The position numbers and the translations under genes are program-made. A stretch of 64,000 bases of DNA from Microglena sp. YARC (taxonomy: Eukaryota > Chlorophyta > Chlorophyceae > Chlamydomonadales > Chlamydomonadaceae): positions 42,354,462 through 42,418,461 of the forward strand of contig CM039464.1 in the NCBI GenBank assembly GCA_022414725.1, read 5' to 3'. Below are positions 47,760-59,115 of this stretch, piece after piece (within the stretch, counting starts at the first letter, position 1; every line of letters begins with the position of its first letter). A model generated the notes under the pieces. It saw nothing but the letters and a program-made list of their open reading frames with translations, was not told where the DNA came from and did not search any database.

Positions 47760-48523
47760 TTATTTAAGTATTTGTATATCATCTTCTATAGTTTGCCTAC
47801 TTACATATAACTCTTTCAATTTTCTCTCAACAGCTGTGTTATATCTGAAACATGATGTGGATCCTAATATTCCAATTTTGTCGATAATTGATTTGATTCT
47901 GTTTTGATGTTTTTCGTTTTGTATATTGCTTCCTGCTTGTCTTACGACGCTACTCTTTACTTTCTCGTATTTTTCTATCGCTCTCTTTATTTCATATCTA
48001 GTTGATTTAAGTTTATCCATTTGCATTTTATATTTTGCGATATTTTCTATTCTCTCTTATTCTGTCGTGCTCTTTTCCTTCTTCTCTATATTCAGTTGTG
48101 CCTCTTTTCCTCCTTCTCTTGTTGTCCTTTTCGGCTTTTATCCTTAGCCTTTTCATTTTCCCTCTCGGCAATCTCTTCTTTTCTTTTTCCCGTCTTATCT
48201 CATCCCTTTCCATTTCCCTCTTGAACTCTATTTTCTTTTCTTTAACTCTCTATTTTCTGACTAAGTTTTTGTTTTCATCAGTTATGTCTTCTAATTGGCG
48301 TTTATTGTTTATTTTAATAATTGAATCTATCGTTGTCTCAAATCATGATTTTCTTCTCTATTACAGCTTCTTTATTTTGCTTTATTTTGCTATTTTCATT
48401 GGCGATTTGGATACTCGACAGCAACTCAAATGTCCGTAATCGGTATTGTTCTCCTTTGTGAAATTTGATTAATACTCGACAATCTATAGCAGCCTCCTGG
48501 ATAAGATTGTATAATAAGAACAA
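47760..48523 (-). pseudogene. charged coiled-coil protein, broken
   Basis: Pieces at 48338-48523, 48028-48213 and 47760-48026 share a very charged, helix-forming composition (EIRREKEKKRLPRGKMKRLR, then KSTRYEIKRAIEKYEKVKSS) and follow one another on the minus strand. They probably derive from one long coiled-coil gene with several frame changes. The coding strand is purine-rich, giving a pyrimidine-rich plus strand between 48030 and 48320. Confidence 0.45.
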
Positions 48524-48775
48524 ATCCTGTTTCCTATCTACCGCCTCTTTATAAATTTTTTCTGTCTATATTTTACTATGTCTATTATCCTCTATTTTTT
48601 TCCTTTCTTCCTTGTGTATGTACTCTCTTCAAGACCATCGCATATCTATGGATAGTCACAGTCCAATCCTTCTGGTCATTATATACGTCAGAATGAGAGC
48701 AATGTCTAACAGCCCTTCGACGACTTGTTTATCAGACAAACAGCTTTAGAAAAGGTCTCAAAAATATGTATATGC

Positions 48776-49194
48776 TTAACACCGCCGTAGATCTACACCT
48801 TGGTTATAACCATCTGACGCAAGCATGACATGTACTAGTTGACCGTTCAAGTTATCTTTGTCATTATAAACATCTACTAGTTTTTTTAAGTTGTTAGCCG
48901 CGGCATCTAATGATTTTTGCGAATTTGTTTTGGGCCTTAATGCAGAGTTGTTGAGTACCATGAAACGTTTGCGTTCGAAGAGTTTTCCTTATATCGGAAA
49001 TATCTGAACTTAAAGTTAAACTCTTTATAATCATTTTTATCCAATGCGTCAATAATAGCATTCAATCCATAGTGCGTTAGAAAAAGTCTGTAAATATAAT
49101 GTTTATCATTCAGGAATGCTTTTATCCTCTCGACCAATACAGGTATTTTACAGAGTGCGATACATCCACCCATTGTGTAGCGAACTGCGAGCAT
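48776..49194 (-). pseudogene. unidentified protein in two frames
   Basis: Frames 48937-49194 (AFLNDKHYIYRLFLTHYGLN, ending YFRYKENSSNANV) and 48776-48961 (KSLDAAANNLKKLVDVYNDK, then LNGQLVHVMLASDGYNQ) overlap by 25 bases and look like one protein of about 135 residues with one shift. No family is recognised. Confidence 0.35.
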
Positions 49195-49917
49195 TCTTCC
49201 AGTAGTCTTTAGGTCTTCCCAGTTTCTCCAGGTCTTCCAATTTGTTTCTTTTATGTTTCGAATCTTATCGTTTTAATTAAATTCGCAACATACATTCGTA
49301 TTGCTCGTCCTAAATTAATTCTTTCTAACATTTCATTGGTCTACTAACAGTGGATTCGTTAAGTCGTGGCTCAGTCCAAAAAAAAAACCAATACCACGAA
49401 TTCGGTTACAAAAATTGTTGTTTGTTAGTTTTCGTCCTCGAAATTTTTAGAGTTTTAATATAAGAGTCATTCGGATTGTACCATATGCATCAATGACATG
49501 ACATCGTCTACCTATTACCTAGTGTTGCCTGTCAGTATAACTATCTTCAATGCGGCGTGTTTGACGACATCCGTCAGAAAGCTTTCCGAAATTAATGCAC
49601 TATTCTCTTTGGTTCCCCATCGGATTGAACACATCCATGTACCCTCGTCAACCAAATCAACGACGTATTATCGAGATCTACCCACTCACGCGGCTAATAT
49701 TGAATCCCCCCCGTACCATGTTAGAACCTATTTTTATTTGTCTCCTTCTGTTTCTCTATACGATTTGCTAGCTTGCAAAATGTCAACGCAATAATGTATC
49801 TACTCTCATATCTATACGATCGTTTATGATCTCTTCGCCGCATCCTTTCTTCTAATTTTGGGGAGGTTCATATTTTTTGTTTTGAATCGAATCATAAAAA
49901 GCACTCTCTCTTGGGTC
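49195..49917. other. unassigned stretch before the gap
   Basis: This 723-base stretch has no gene that I can support. A plus-strand frame (49498-49794) has no motif or plausible composition. Short coding-like pieces on the minus strand are interrupted by many stops. Sequence quality may be poor next to the gap. Confidence 0.5.
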
Positions 49918-50917
49918 NNNNNNNNNNNNNNNNNNNNNNNNNNNNNNNNNNNNNNNNNNNNNNNNNNNNNNNNNNNNNNNNNNNNNNNNNNNNNNNNNNN
50001 NNNNNNNNNNNNNNNNNNNNNNNNNNNNNNNNNNNNNNNNNNNNNNNNNNNNNNNNNNNNNNNNNNNNNNNNNNNNNNNNNNNNNNNNNNNNNNNNNNNN
50101 NNNNNNNNNNNNNNNNNNNNNNNNNNNNNNNNNNNNNNNNNNNNNNNNNNNNNNNNNNNNNNNNNNNNNNNNNNNNNNNNNNNNNNNNNNNNNNNNNNNN
50201 NNNNNNNNNNNNNNNNNNNNNNNNNNNNNNNNNNNNNNNNNNNNNNNNNNNNNNNNNNNNNNNNNNNNNNNNNNNNNNNNNNNNNNNNNNNNNNNNNNNN
50301 NNNNNNNNNNNNNNNNNNNNNNNNNNNNNNNNNNNNNNNNNNNNNNNNNNNNNNNNNNNNNNNNNNNNNNNNNNNNNNNNNNNNNNNNNNNNNNNNNNNN
50401 NNNNNNNNNNNNNNNNNNNNNNNNNNNNNNNNNNNNNNNNNNNNNNNNNNNNNNNNNNNNNNNNNNNNNNNNNNNNNNNNNNNNNNNNNNNNNNNNNNNN
50501 NNNNNNNNNNNNNNNNNNNNNNNNNNNNNNNNNNNNNNNNNNNNNNNNNNNNNNNNNNNNNNNNNNNNNNNNNNNNNNNNNNNNNNNNNNNNNNNNNNNN
50601 NNNNNNNNNNNNNNNNNNNNNNNNNNNNNNNNNNNNNNNNNNNNNNNNNNNNNNNNNNNNNNNNNNNNNNNNNNNNNNNNNNNNNNNNNNNNNNNNNNNN
50701 NNNNNNNNNNNNNNNNNNNNNNNNNNNNNNNNNNNNNNNNNNNNNNNNNNNNNNNNNNNNNNNNNNNNNNNNNNNNNNNNNNNNNNNNNNNNNNNNNNNN
50801 NNNNNNNNNNNNNNNNNNNNNNNNNNNNNNNNNNNNNNNNNNNNNNNNNNNNNNNNNNNNNNNNNNNNNNNNNNNNNNNNNNNNNNNNNNNNNNNNNNNN
50901 NNNNNNNNNNNNNNNNN
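49918..50917. other. assembly gap of exactly 1000 N
   Basis: The run is exactly 1000 unknown bases, a standard placeholder length, so true distance between the two flanks is unknown. Any frame reading through it is meaningless. Confidence 0.98.
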
Positions 50918-51394
50918 TCTCTTCGACTACGGCTTCCTCAATATAACTCAAACGCAGCTATTCGCATACTCGGGAATCCTGAGTGAGTTCCAGACCACAA
51001 CAATGCGTTGCCACAGCACACCACGACGACTATGCTTGCGCTACTATACATATGACACCAATCAAGAAGCGAATTCTTGAGAAACATCTGCGTATGAAAT
51101 AAATTTAGGACAATACACGCACACGCACGTAGAAGCCATCATAATCCTAGGTAATACAATTCCTGACAACAATTACATTCAGAATACGCCCGCCCAAAGT
51201 CGTTGAAAACCGTTCCATTATACACTTTAACCAATTTTTATTATCTTACGCATCCAACAGAATAAGAAAATCAAATAGTTCATACAACTCTTGCATTTCT
51301 ATATTTTTAGTGAACTAGACTTTTGTATCACCAAAAACACATTTATTCTATCCTTTTTCTATGAACCACTATGACAATTTATCTTCCACAGAAT
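50918..51394. other. unassigned stretch after the gap
   Basis: This 477-base stretch has only short open frames and no recognisable motif. It is the right flank of the gap and may be of low consensus quality. Confidence 0.5.
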
Positions 51395-51743
51395 CTAATG
51401 ATATAAGAAGAATGATTCTTCTATACAAATAGCTAATTTTGGTGTGAGTAGTGAAAAATCAGAATCGCCAATATCCTTACACAAAATCCGTATCCTCTTG
51501 ATGTGTACTTTGGCTCTGATGAACCTCGTTTGAATTTGGCCGTTTTTTTTACATGAAGGATGAACAACACCGCACCTGATGTTCCAAAGTCTTGAAACCA
51601 TTAACAATTGTTCGCATTTCATAAATATCTGCATCTTTTTCAACAGGCATTGTGAGCTTTACAAATGCATTACAATTTTGCCCTCCTGGGAAATGCACAA
51701 TACATTTGTTTATGTCCGATGCAATATACTTGGAGTGGGCCAT
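51395..51743 (-). pseudogene. unidentified protein in two frames
   Basis: Frames 51549-51743 (CIVHFPGGQNCNAFVKLTMP, then DADIYEMRTIVNGFKTLEHQ) and 51395-51643 (NIRCGVVHPSCKKNGQIQTR, then KVHIKRIRILCKDIG) overlap and probably belong to one protein of about 115 residues with one shift near 51560-51600. Several cysteines are present. No family is recognised. Confidence 0.35.
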
Positions 51744-52069
51744 TATTTGCGAGTCAAGGAATTTTGCAATATGAATATTTCTCTTGGTACTTTTTAGATG
51801 TTTGTCCGATCATCTTTTACTTTCTCGTTTGTTTTCATTTTATACCTTCTCTAACATTCTTCCTCACCAAATGTTAACTGTTCCATATTTTACAATCATC
51901 AATAGTTGAAGGAATCATTTATCCTAAAACATTCTTTTGTGACCGTCGATCTGCGTCAATCACTCTCCATTTAATTCTCAAGTTTTCAAATGTTAAAGAC
52001 AAGTATTTCAGACTAAAATACTGTAGTTTAACCAAATAGCCGTATCCATATTGAATACAAAGAGTTTTT
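51744..52069. other. unassigned stretch
   Basis: This 326-base AT-rich stretch carries no gene that I can support. It separates a minus-strand remnant from a plus-strand broken gene and may hold promoter sequence for both. Confidence 0.45.
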
Positions 52070-53278
52070 TTGTACGATTTTAAACAATTTTACTCGACCG
52101 GTTATACAGATTTTTCGAATTACCACCTGATAAGCCACTACTTGACGTTAGCAGACATAGAATGTTTGATGTTGACAAGAATGCGTATAGATACGTGTTC
52201 CTCCTACCACATAAACGATGTCAGTGTCCCTACAAATATAACAAATCAGACACTGCAGAAAATACACATGTTTAAACAGGGAGTACGGTGATAACAATGA
52301 ACAATGCAAAGTCCGAATATTGAACTATGACTACTTTTTTAATAGGACGTGTATTAATTTGGTATTCACCGAAATACACAAGATGAACGAGACACAATTC
52401 CTCGTCTCCATAAAGAATGACATGGCAGCGCACTTGTTAATGCTATTGAGACCGGTGTATGTAACTACATCTATGAGCTATATGTATAGGATTGTATACG
52501 AGAATAATCCAATACACTATAGTTTATCCGAAAATTGTCCAAGAAATTACACTTCAACTGACGAAGGTCTGAACGTAATAATCGAAAAGGTCGATGAGGA
52601 AAAGGTTTATGCAAACAAACATTTATTTGACATAGACAAGATTAAGGACTATGAGGTCAAAAATGCTAAAATAGATTGCACTAATGCCAAGGGGGTCAAA
52701 GAATACACTGCTGACGAATTAATAAGTTCCGGAGGTGAATCATTTCCATGCGCACTTACCGTTTATTACCTGTCCCTTATAGGCAAAGTGCCGAGTATAT
52801 CGATCGACCTGACTAATAGTCTTACGGTATATTTCGACATTGACACGACAACCATGGGTAATAATAAACAATTGTTTGAGTTGCGTAGATCCGTTGATGG
52901 GACACAGCGTGTGTGTAAGAATATATCCGTAACGTTGGTCAATGAAAGCATCAAAGTAACTTGTATATCAAGCTCAACGAAATGGGATCAATGACGTATA
53001 CTTTCGTGTTGCCTAGTGAGCACAATGTTTTCAAAATATTTTATAACATACTCCCTCGATATGATACAAGTGTATGCCTTTTATGATCGTTCATGCTGAC
53101 GCCAAGGCAATTTAAATATGCTCTGTATGAAACAAGTGTCGTATCTTCCTGGTCAATTAAAGACATAAACTCAGCTGTCAGCGCATATGATTGCGCTGTA
53201 CCTGTATCTGTATTGCACGCAAATTCTTTTAACATACCATCATACTATCACGTTGCAACGACTATGAAACTGATTTAA
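52070..53278 (+). pseudogene. unidentified beta-rich protein, broken
   Basis: Frames 52070-52291, 52320-52994 and 53093-53278 follow each other on the plus strand and share composition. The middle one has PVYVTTSMSYMYRIVYENNP and TNSLTVYFDIDTTTMGN, with regular beta patterns and several cysteines. The last has YETSVVSSWSIKDINSAVSA. Together they would make a protein of about 400 residues with two or three shifts. It ends 31 bases before the YqaJ gene. No family is recognised. Confidence 0.4.
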
Positions 53279-53302
53279 AGAAAAACGAACCTATAATATT
53301 AA

Positions 53303-53332
53303 ACACAGAATGCAAGAACACAGAATGCAAGA
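53303..53332. repeat. 15-base tandem duplication at a start codon
   Basis: The unit acacagaatgcaaga occurs twice in a row and supplies two in-frame ATGs (53310 and 53325) for the YqaJ gene. Confidence 0.75.
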
Positions 53333-54337
53333 AACTATGTGTATTGATAGTTTGATTGATCTGTTCCACCAGAAAGGACAGAGTATAGATATGATTCACG
53401 AAAACGTAAACAATGTTTTCCACAATACTGTAGACAAAATTATCGTCGAGCAACGGATTAAAATTATCATTCCAAAATATCAATACGTTTTGTCAAGCTT
53501 GCTAAAAAACAGAGGCGTAGAGCAAAAGACGGATGCTTGGTATAAAGCTAGGAAATCACTAATCACGGCGAGTGACTTTGCACAAGCATTAGGAGAAGGA
53601 AAATTCGGCACTCAAAAGCAGTTTTATCAAAAAAAATGCGGATACGAGGTGGACAATTTCGATCCATATATCCCCCCTTTGAAATGGGGGTGTATGTTTG
53701 AAGATGTTGCAACAAGAATTTACGCCAAACGCAACTATGTTACAGTGCATGAGTTTGGACTATTGAAACATCCCAGTATTGATTACCTAGGTGCATCCCC
53801 TGATGGTATCACTAAACACGGTATCATGTTAGAGATCAAGTGTCCTTTCAAACGAAAAATTTACGGGAGAAATCCCCCGTTCAATATTACTACCAAGTTC
53901 AAGGACAGTTGGATGTTTGTAACTTAGACGAGTGTGATTATCTAGAGTGTGATTTTGCCATTGTTAAGCATTCAGACGAATTTTGGGCATCATACAATGA
54001 TATTGCGTACGAGCAAGGAATGATAGCAGAGTACGAGAAGGACGGATCCCCTGTATACAAATACAGTCCAACAATATGTAGTATGGATGAATTATTGGAA
54101 TGGGAATCCCAACACACTGATGCTACTATCATTCACATGTGGAGACTTCGCCAGTATAATGTAGTTAGAGTGTATCGTGATTTAGACTTCATTGCTACCA
54201 AAGTAGATCAGTTGAAGGATGTATGGGACAATGTAGTCAGATATAGGGATGATAAATCAGCTTATGATAGGGAAACTATGAATAAAAAGAAAAAAAATGT
54301 TGTTGTCAGTACTGAGTCTTATTCATTCAGATGCTGA
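53310..54337 (+). pseudogene. YqaJ-type viral recombinase/exonuclease, one frameshift
   Basis: This lambda-exonuclease-type PD-(D/E)xK nuclease would be about 340 residues. The first frame (53310-53927) has ARKSLITASDFAQALGEG with the entry helix, WGCMFEDVATRIYAKRN with the conserved Glu, then DYLGASPDGIT and GIMLEIKCPFKRKI supplying Asp and the Glu-x-Lys of the active site. The second frame (53840-54337) follows with QGQLDVCNLDECDYLECDFA. The shift is at a C5 run near 53873. These enzymes resect double-strand ends to start single-strand annealing recombination. With the resolvase, MutS-like and helicase genes it forms a recombination set. Confidence 0.85.
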
Positions 54338-54344
54338 ACTTACT

Positions 54345-55484
54345 CTACATAATGTTCATTGTCTTACGTATAGGTCGTTTACCCTTCCTACCCCCTCTCA
54401 CACCCCCCTTACTAGATATTTCGCTTATTTCAGACTCGGATATGGTCAATGTAACTTCTAGACGGTCATTCTTAAGAATGGAAGCAATGTCTATATCATC
54501 TATTATGTTGTCAATATCGGGACCACTCATCGAATTATTGTGGATCCGACTTGCGTCAAATTGCGGTATGTTATCTTCCTTGTTTCTTTGACCCCCCCCT
54601 CCATTGAACAGAGATCCCATTATCCCTCCAAACATATTGCTTAATATTCCTCCTCCTCCCCCTCCTCCTCCTCCTCCTCCTCTACCTTTGCTTTTTCCAG
54701 ATTCGGTATCGCATTGCATACCAGGTAGATGTGATTTAAACATAGTATTTGTCAAATGGAACATGAATGCACTTCCAGTTAGAGACATCATCAATTTCAG
54801 TTCGGGGGCCATGGTTCCCTTTCCTTTGTATTTGTCGTACAGATCTTCAAACACATCGTCAAAATCGTGGATATTATCGTTTACGTTTTCGGACCAACCT
54901 TCTAGTTTAACGTCAAACGGGGTCAAACTTATTGTTCATGAACTCTACACCGGATACAAATGCCATCAAAGCCCTACGCTGGAATTGAACTGATACATCA
55001 ACTTCTCGATCCTTCTTTAGTCTTTCGTATTCTGCCCTCATCTCATCAATTTCAGATGCCATAGTAAACTTTTTAGGGACACGGACCCCTTTCTTTTCTA
55101 GCCTGTCAAATTGATACAATAGTTCGCGTTTCATATTAATTGCTTCCGCTTGCTCATATTCTTCAGCTTTGCTTAAATTTGAGTGTGCGGATATGCTCGA
55201 GTTTGCGGAGGAGGGTGAGCTGTGTTTCTTATGTTTACCTTGAGAAATGGAAGAAACAACAGATGATGCAGAACTGGACCCGGACCCGGACCCGGGCTCG
55301 GATTCGGATATTGCCGATGACTCTGATAAAGCATTATATACGCGTCTGTTTTTTTTTTTGAACTGACTGCGCTTGACACTATTGAAATGGCATCCAGTTT
55401 TCTGGTAGGATTCGCCAACAATTCCACAGACATGAGATCTTCATTTAATGCGGCGTTTGTGTCTGTAGCATTTATATTATTCAT
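54345..55484 (-). pseudogene. conserved glycine-rich giant-virus protein, two frameshifts
   Basis: Three minus-strand frames (55173-55484, 54913-55134, 54345-54926) form one protein of about 380 residues. It has an acidic Ser-rich head, a helical block (ELLYQFDRLEKKGVRVPKKF), then MASEIDEMRAEYERLK and FQRRALMAFVSGVEF, followed by [20 protein letters not shown] and [16 protein letters not shown] run of 11 Gly and a basic end follow. The central block is a well-conserved protein of algal and mimivirus-like viruses with no known activity (I believe the DUF5767 family), likely packaged. Shifts are at a T/A run near 55350 and a C4 run near 54920. Confidence 0.78.
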
Positions 55485-55516
55485 TGCTTGCTAATTAAAC
55501 AAAGATAACACAATCT

Positions 55517-57717
55517 TTAGGTGTTTTTTAACGCACTATCGTATATTAACAGCATATACATTGTATAAAAACAATTATATACACACTGTATTTTAATTAG
55601 TTTGGAAACCTCCCCCCACCTGTATACTTTCTGATTTGGATATCCAGTCATATAATTATATAGCAAAACTCCTTGATCCTTAAATAGTTGGGTCATTTCA
55701 TATACCTTTTTGTCCTTTTCTATTTCTAATATTTCACCTTGTTTCACGTCGTCTATGTTATACCTTGCTATAATGTCAGCGTCAAATATGTGTTTGTCCT
55801 TGTTGAACAATGCTAACTTATGTACCCTGCGTTCTTGATTGTCGCATTCTTCTTGTGTAATTTTTGAAAAACATTGTTCTTGAACGTAATCATAATCACT
55901 TTCCAGTTTAGAGTATTTGTTTTGGCTGAATGAACAATTCCTTACTTCATTCGCTACTTGATTAGCTTGATCATTTATTTTTATTTTTGCTAAATTCAAG
56001 TCACCGACACATATATTGTGCGAAGCATTACACGTGTTCCGTTCAGATATACAATTATTTAAATCACCCTCTTGTTGGACTATTTTATCCCGTTGTAGTT
56101 GAATAGTAACACTTTCAGACGACACAGTCCCTTCCAGTTCCTTTATCTCCTTTTTTTTATCGGTTATAGTATCTTGAAGCTTTTTTTTTCCACCTGGAAA
56201 CCCTCTACCTTAGCCGTCAAATCGCGTATAGTACTGTCTTGTACCATGTCTTGGGTTTCGACCTTTGTCAATTTGGTCGTAAGATTCGCGAGTTGAGAAT
56301 TCAACTTAGTCATATTTCCCATCTCGATATCAAGCTTTTGCTGTTCAAGTGCTAGAGCTTCTTTTAACCTTTGCGTCTCCATGGTGGTGGATGTTTGTAC
56401 TTTATAAATTGCGTTTGTCAGATTATTATTCAGTTCTGTATCTTTCAAGATTGCATCTTCCATCAGTTTCTCGCGCGCAAGACGATTTTCTAACTCAACT
56501 TGCTCACGCTTTGCTTCTGATATTCGCAGTTCATTATTTAGATTAATTATATTCTGTTCTGATTGTTTACGAGATTCTTCTAGTTTCTTCAAACGGTCAG
56601 AATCCTGTGCTTGATCAGCATAATATTCGTTCATTATATCTTTGAGCAATGCAAAATCACCTCCCATCAAACATACGTTATTCTTACTAACCGGATCATT
56701 CAAACAAAGTTGAGAGTCCATTATTCTCAAATTTGTCTCATTGTTTCTTGTACGCAGATCGATATTTTCGACTGTTGTGTGGAGTTCATTAACGTCCTTT
56801 TCCAATACATTGAATTTAGCAACTGGGGTGTACGAATTTTGCAGTAAATTCTGGATAGCATCTGTACTCATATAATTACCTAGGTCGTTCACAAGATCGT
56901 CATGTTTGTTTTTCATCTGTAATATATCACTTTGGAGAACAATGTCATTATCAAGGAATGTTTTATTTATATCGCTTTGAACACCGATAAAATCGGAGAC
57001 GGTTTGATAATTCCTGCTCATGTCGCGGTTGTTTGAAGATAATTTGCTATTAAGATCAACAAAGTCGGTGTACCTCGCATAGGATGCAAGATCACCTCGT
57101 GTCATATAAGATGGTAATGTGTCATTTATCGAGTTTATTTCATTATCCAATAATTCTTGTTTTGCTTCCAAACCCACAACACCTTCATTCAAAATAATCA
57201 TGTCGCTTTTGTTGGCAAACGTTAAATTTGCTATGTTTTTGGGCAAGTACGTATCTCGAACATCGGTGTTAAGTTTGGAAATTTCGGCATCGATTTGTTG
57301 TTGTCTTGCATATTCTGTTAATGTTTTAGCAACATCCTCTTTCTTTGCATAAAACGCGTCAACGTGATCTCTGGATGCTTTATTGTTCATATCTTTCTTC
57401 ACAACACCCATGTCATTGTTCATAATGTTTTGGGTGTTGTCTATTTCAGTTTTCAAATTACCGACAAGATCATTCACAAGTTTTTTATCGTAGGTTGACC
57501 TTTTTATATAATTGATGGCATCCATTTGGTCAATGAATTGGTTTTGTATGTTATCAAGACCCTCATTATAATGCTGGATCACCATAACCTCAGGGATGAC
57601 ACTGTTAGAAAACTTTTCTTTCACAATGTGATCTATCTTGTTAGCATGATACCTCTTTGTCACAACTAAAAATACACAAACGATTACCAAGGTCACAATG
57701 ACAATAAGTAACAGCAT
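55517..57717 (-). pseudogene. membrane-anchored coiled-coil fibre-like protein, one frameshift
   Basis: The main frame (56164-57717) has an N-terminal transmembrane helix (residues 2-20) and about 480 residues of heptad-rich, Asp/Asn/Lys-containing coils with recurring SYMTRGDLASYARYTDF and YLPKNIANLTFANKSD elements like those of trimeric phage-tail or fibre proteins. A second frame (55517-56125) starts at an A9 run near 56180 and adds a Cys-containing coil and a C-terminal domain ending KVYRWGEVSKLIKIQ. Together they make about 720 residues. It pairs with the 470-residue protein at 62120-63532. Confidence 0.68.
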
Positions 57718-57747
57718 TTTCTTGGTGTAAATTAAGAAAAAAAATCA

Positions 57748-58269
57748 TCAACACTTGTTTTGGATAAAATATATGGCTTGTAAAAAACAATCGCTCAGAT
57801 CGTCCTTTTTTTTATTTCCGTCAAAGAATACACATTTGACGTGATCCTTAAGGTAATGTTCGGTGGTCAATACCGAACTCATTTTATTGTTTGCGTACTT
57901 CGACTTGTACTTTGTACATTTGATGACATCTGTCACGTTCAGCTTGCTTTTAGCTGAAATAAATTGAACGCTCAAAGGAACACCCTTCATCTTTTGTGAA
58001 TGGAAATACCCGTATACAAGAACTTGAACAGTTTTCATAGTCGGATTCTTAAGGGCCGGTTGGTTCTCTATTAGTACATTATCTATCCCTGTCCAATTGT
58101 TGGATACGGTATCCAAACCGGTGTAAATATTGTTGGCCAATACATCTATACTTGTTTTTTTCTCGTTAGAAGAGATATCTATGATCTTCCAGTCGTATAT
58201 CTCGAGTTTATCGTCTATGATACAAATTGCCAGGTTTTTAATACCGATATCTATACTAACAATTTTCAT
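57748..58269 (-). CDS. Holliday junction resolvase, poxvirus A22-type
   Basis: This 173-residue RuvC-fold endonuclease resolves four-way DNA junctions into monomer genomes. The active-site acids are visible: Asp7 in SIDIGIKNLA, Glu68 in VLIENQPALKNPTMKTVQ and the Asp156/157/160 group in KKKDDLSDC near the C-terminus. The length and motif spacing fit poxvirus/algal-virus resolvases. Its start overlaps the phosphatase gene stop by four bases. It partners the YqaJ exonuclease and MutS-like protein in recombination. The frame is clean. Confidence 0.92.
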   Translation of the reverse strand: MKIVSIDIGIKNLAICIIDDKLEIYDWKIIDISSNEKKTSIDVLANNIYTGLDTVSNNWTGIDNVLIENQPALKNPTMKTVQVLVYGYFHSQKMKGVPLSVQFISAKSKLNVTDVIKCTKYKSKYANNKMSSVLTTEHYLKDHVKCVFFDGNKKKDDLSDCFLQAIYFIQNKC

Positions 58270-59078
58270 ATTGGTTTGGTCAGTAGTGTATTAAGTTTTA
58301 TTAAAAATGTGTCCTTAAACTCTTTCCGTTGTTTCTTCTTAGACATGTATGATCTAAAATTAGTATGTACAATATCCCACATACCGTCATTTCTGTTGCA
58401 ATTGACAAACATCAATCGGGACACAAGTTTATAATAGTTGGCGTAGAATTTATTAAAGGACGACACGGGCTTCAAGGAATGGAAATTGTCTACTTGGTTC
58501 AGTAATTTGATTATATTCGTCAGGTTTTTTTCGACCTTTTCGATTGGAATATATCTCAAAGGATCTTGAAATATCTTATAATCAAATGTAGAACAAAGGA
58601 TAAGCCGAGACGATTCATTCGCAACAAGGGTATCATTATTATCTATGAGGACGCAATTTTTCAAAGTCATAGTTGCTTTTGATGATTTATTTATTTGGGG
58701 GAGTATCTTAGCAAGTGATTTTTTATATGTTCCTGATGCGTGACAGAAAACCATATGGTTCCTAGTAAATATGGGTCGTTGGAAACTTATTCCGAGTGCA
58801 GCTTCTATACAAGGAGTTAAGAAATGCGCCCACTTGTGTTCGGATGCAGTAAACACAAAAAAATGGACATTAGGGTAAGATCCCTTTATATGTGTCATGA
58901 ATTCTCGAAGCCCTGGTCGTATTAAATAGTTTTTGAGGATTTCTATCAATTGTTTTTTGAACTGACGCATACTTCCCTTATTGTACTGTAAAATTAGCTG
59001 CCACTCTATTACTTGGGGGACTATATCGCCTATGATGGTTCCATCTATGTCGATGATAATAGCTAGATGATCAGACAT
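58266..59078 (-). CDS. HAD/FCP1-like phosphatase
   Basis: This 270-residue protein (from the ATG at 59078; an upstream Met at 59132 sits in the promoter zone of the divergent gene) has the HAD nucleophile motif IIDIDGTIIGD near residues 8-18, motif II VFTASEHKWAHF and motif III LIDNNDTLV. The order matches FCP1/SCP-type CTD phosphatases, which act on RNA polymerase II tails. A DNA/RNA-related role is family inference. The C-terminal third is helical and basic. Confidence 0.78.
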   Translation of the reverse strand: MSDHLAIIIDIDGTIIGDIVPQVIEWQLILQYNKGSMRQFKKQLIEILKNYLIRPGLREFMTHIKGSYPNVHFFVFTASEHKWAHFLTPCIEAALGISFQRPIFTRNHMVFCHASGTYKKSLAKILPQINKSSKATMTLKNCVLIDNNDTLVANESSRLILCSTFDYKIFQDPLRYIPIEKVEKNLTNIIKLLNQVDNFHSLKPVSSFNKFYANYYKLVSRLMFVNCNRNDGMWDIVHTNFRSYMSKKKQRKEFKDTFLIKLNTLLTKPI

Positions 59079-59115
59079 TGTTTTATATATATATATGTTT
59101 TCTGTAAATATAAAG

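Noticed and set aside
48030..48320. Pyrimidine-rich plus strand as a regulatory or repeat tract
   Set aside because: Better explained as the complement of a purine-rich, charged coiled-coil coding strand.
49824..51080. Long open frames across 49.8-51.1 kb
   Set aside because: They read through 1000 N and have no real sequence.
54604..54993. Plus-strand Pro-rich frame
   Set aside because: Reverse reading of the glycine run in the conserved minus-strand protein.
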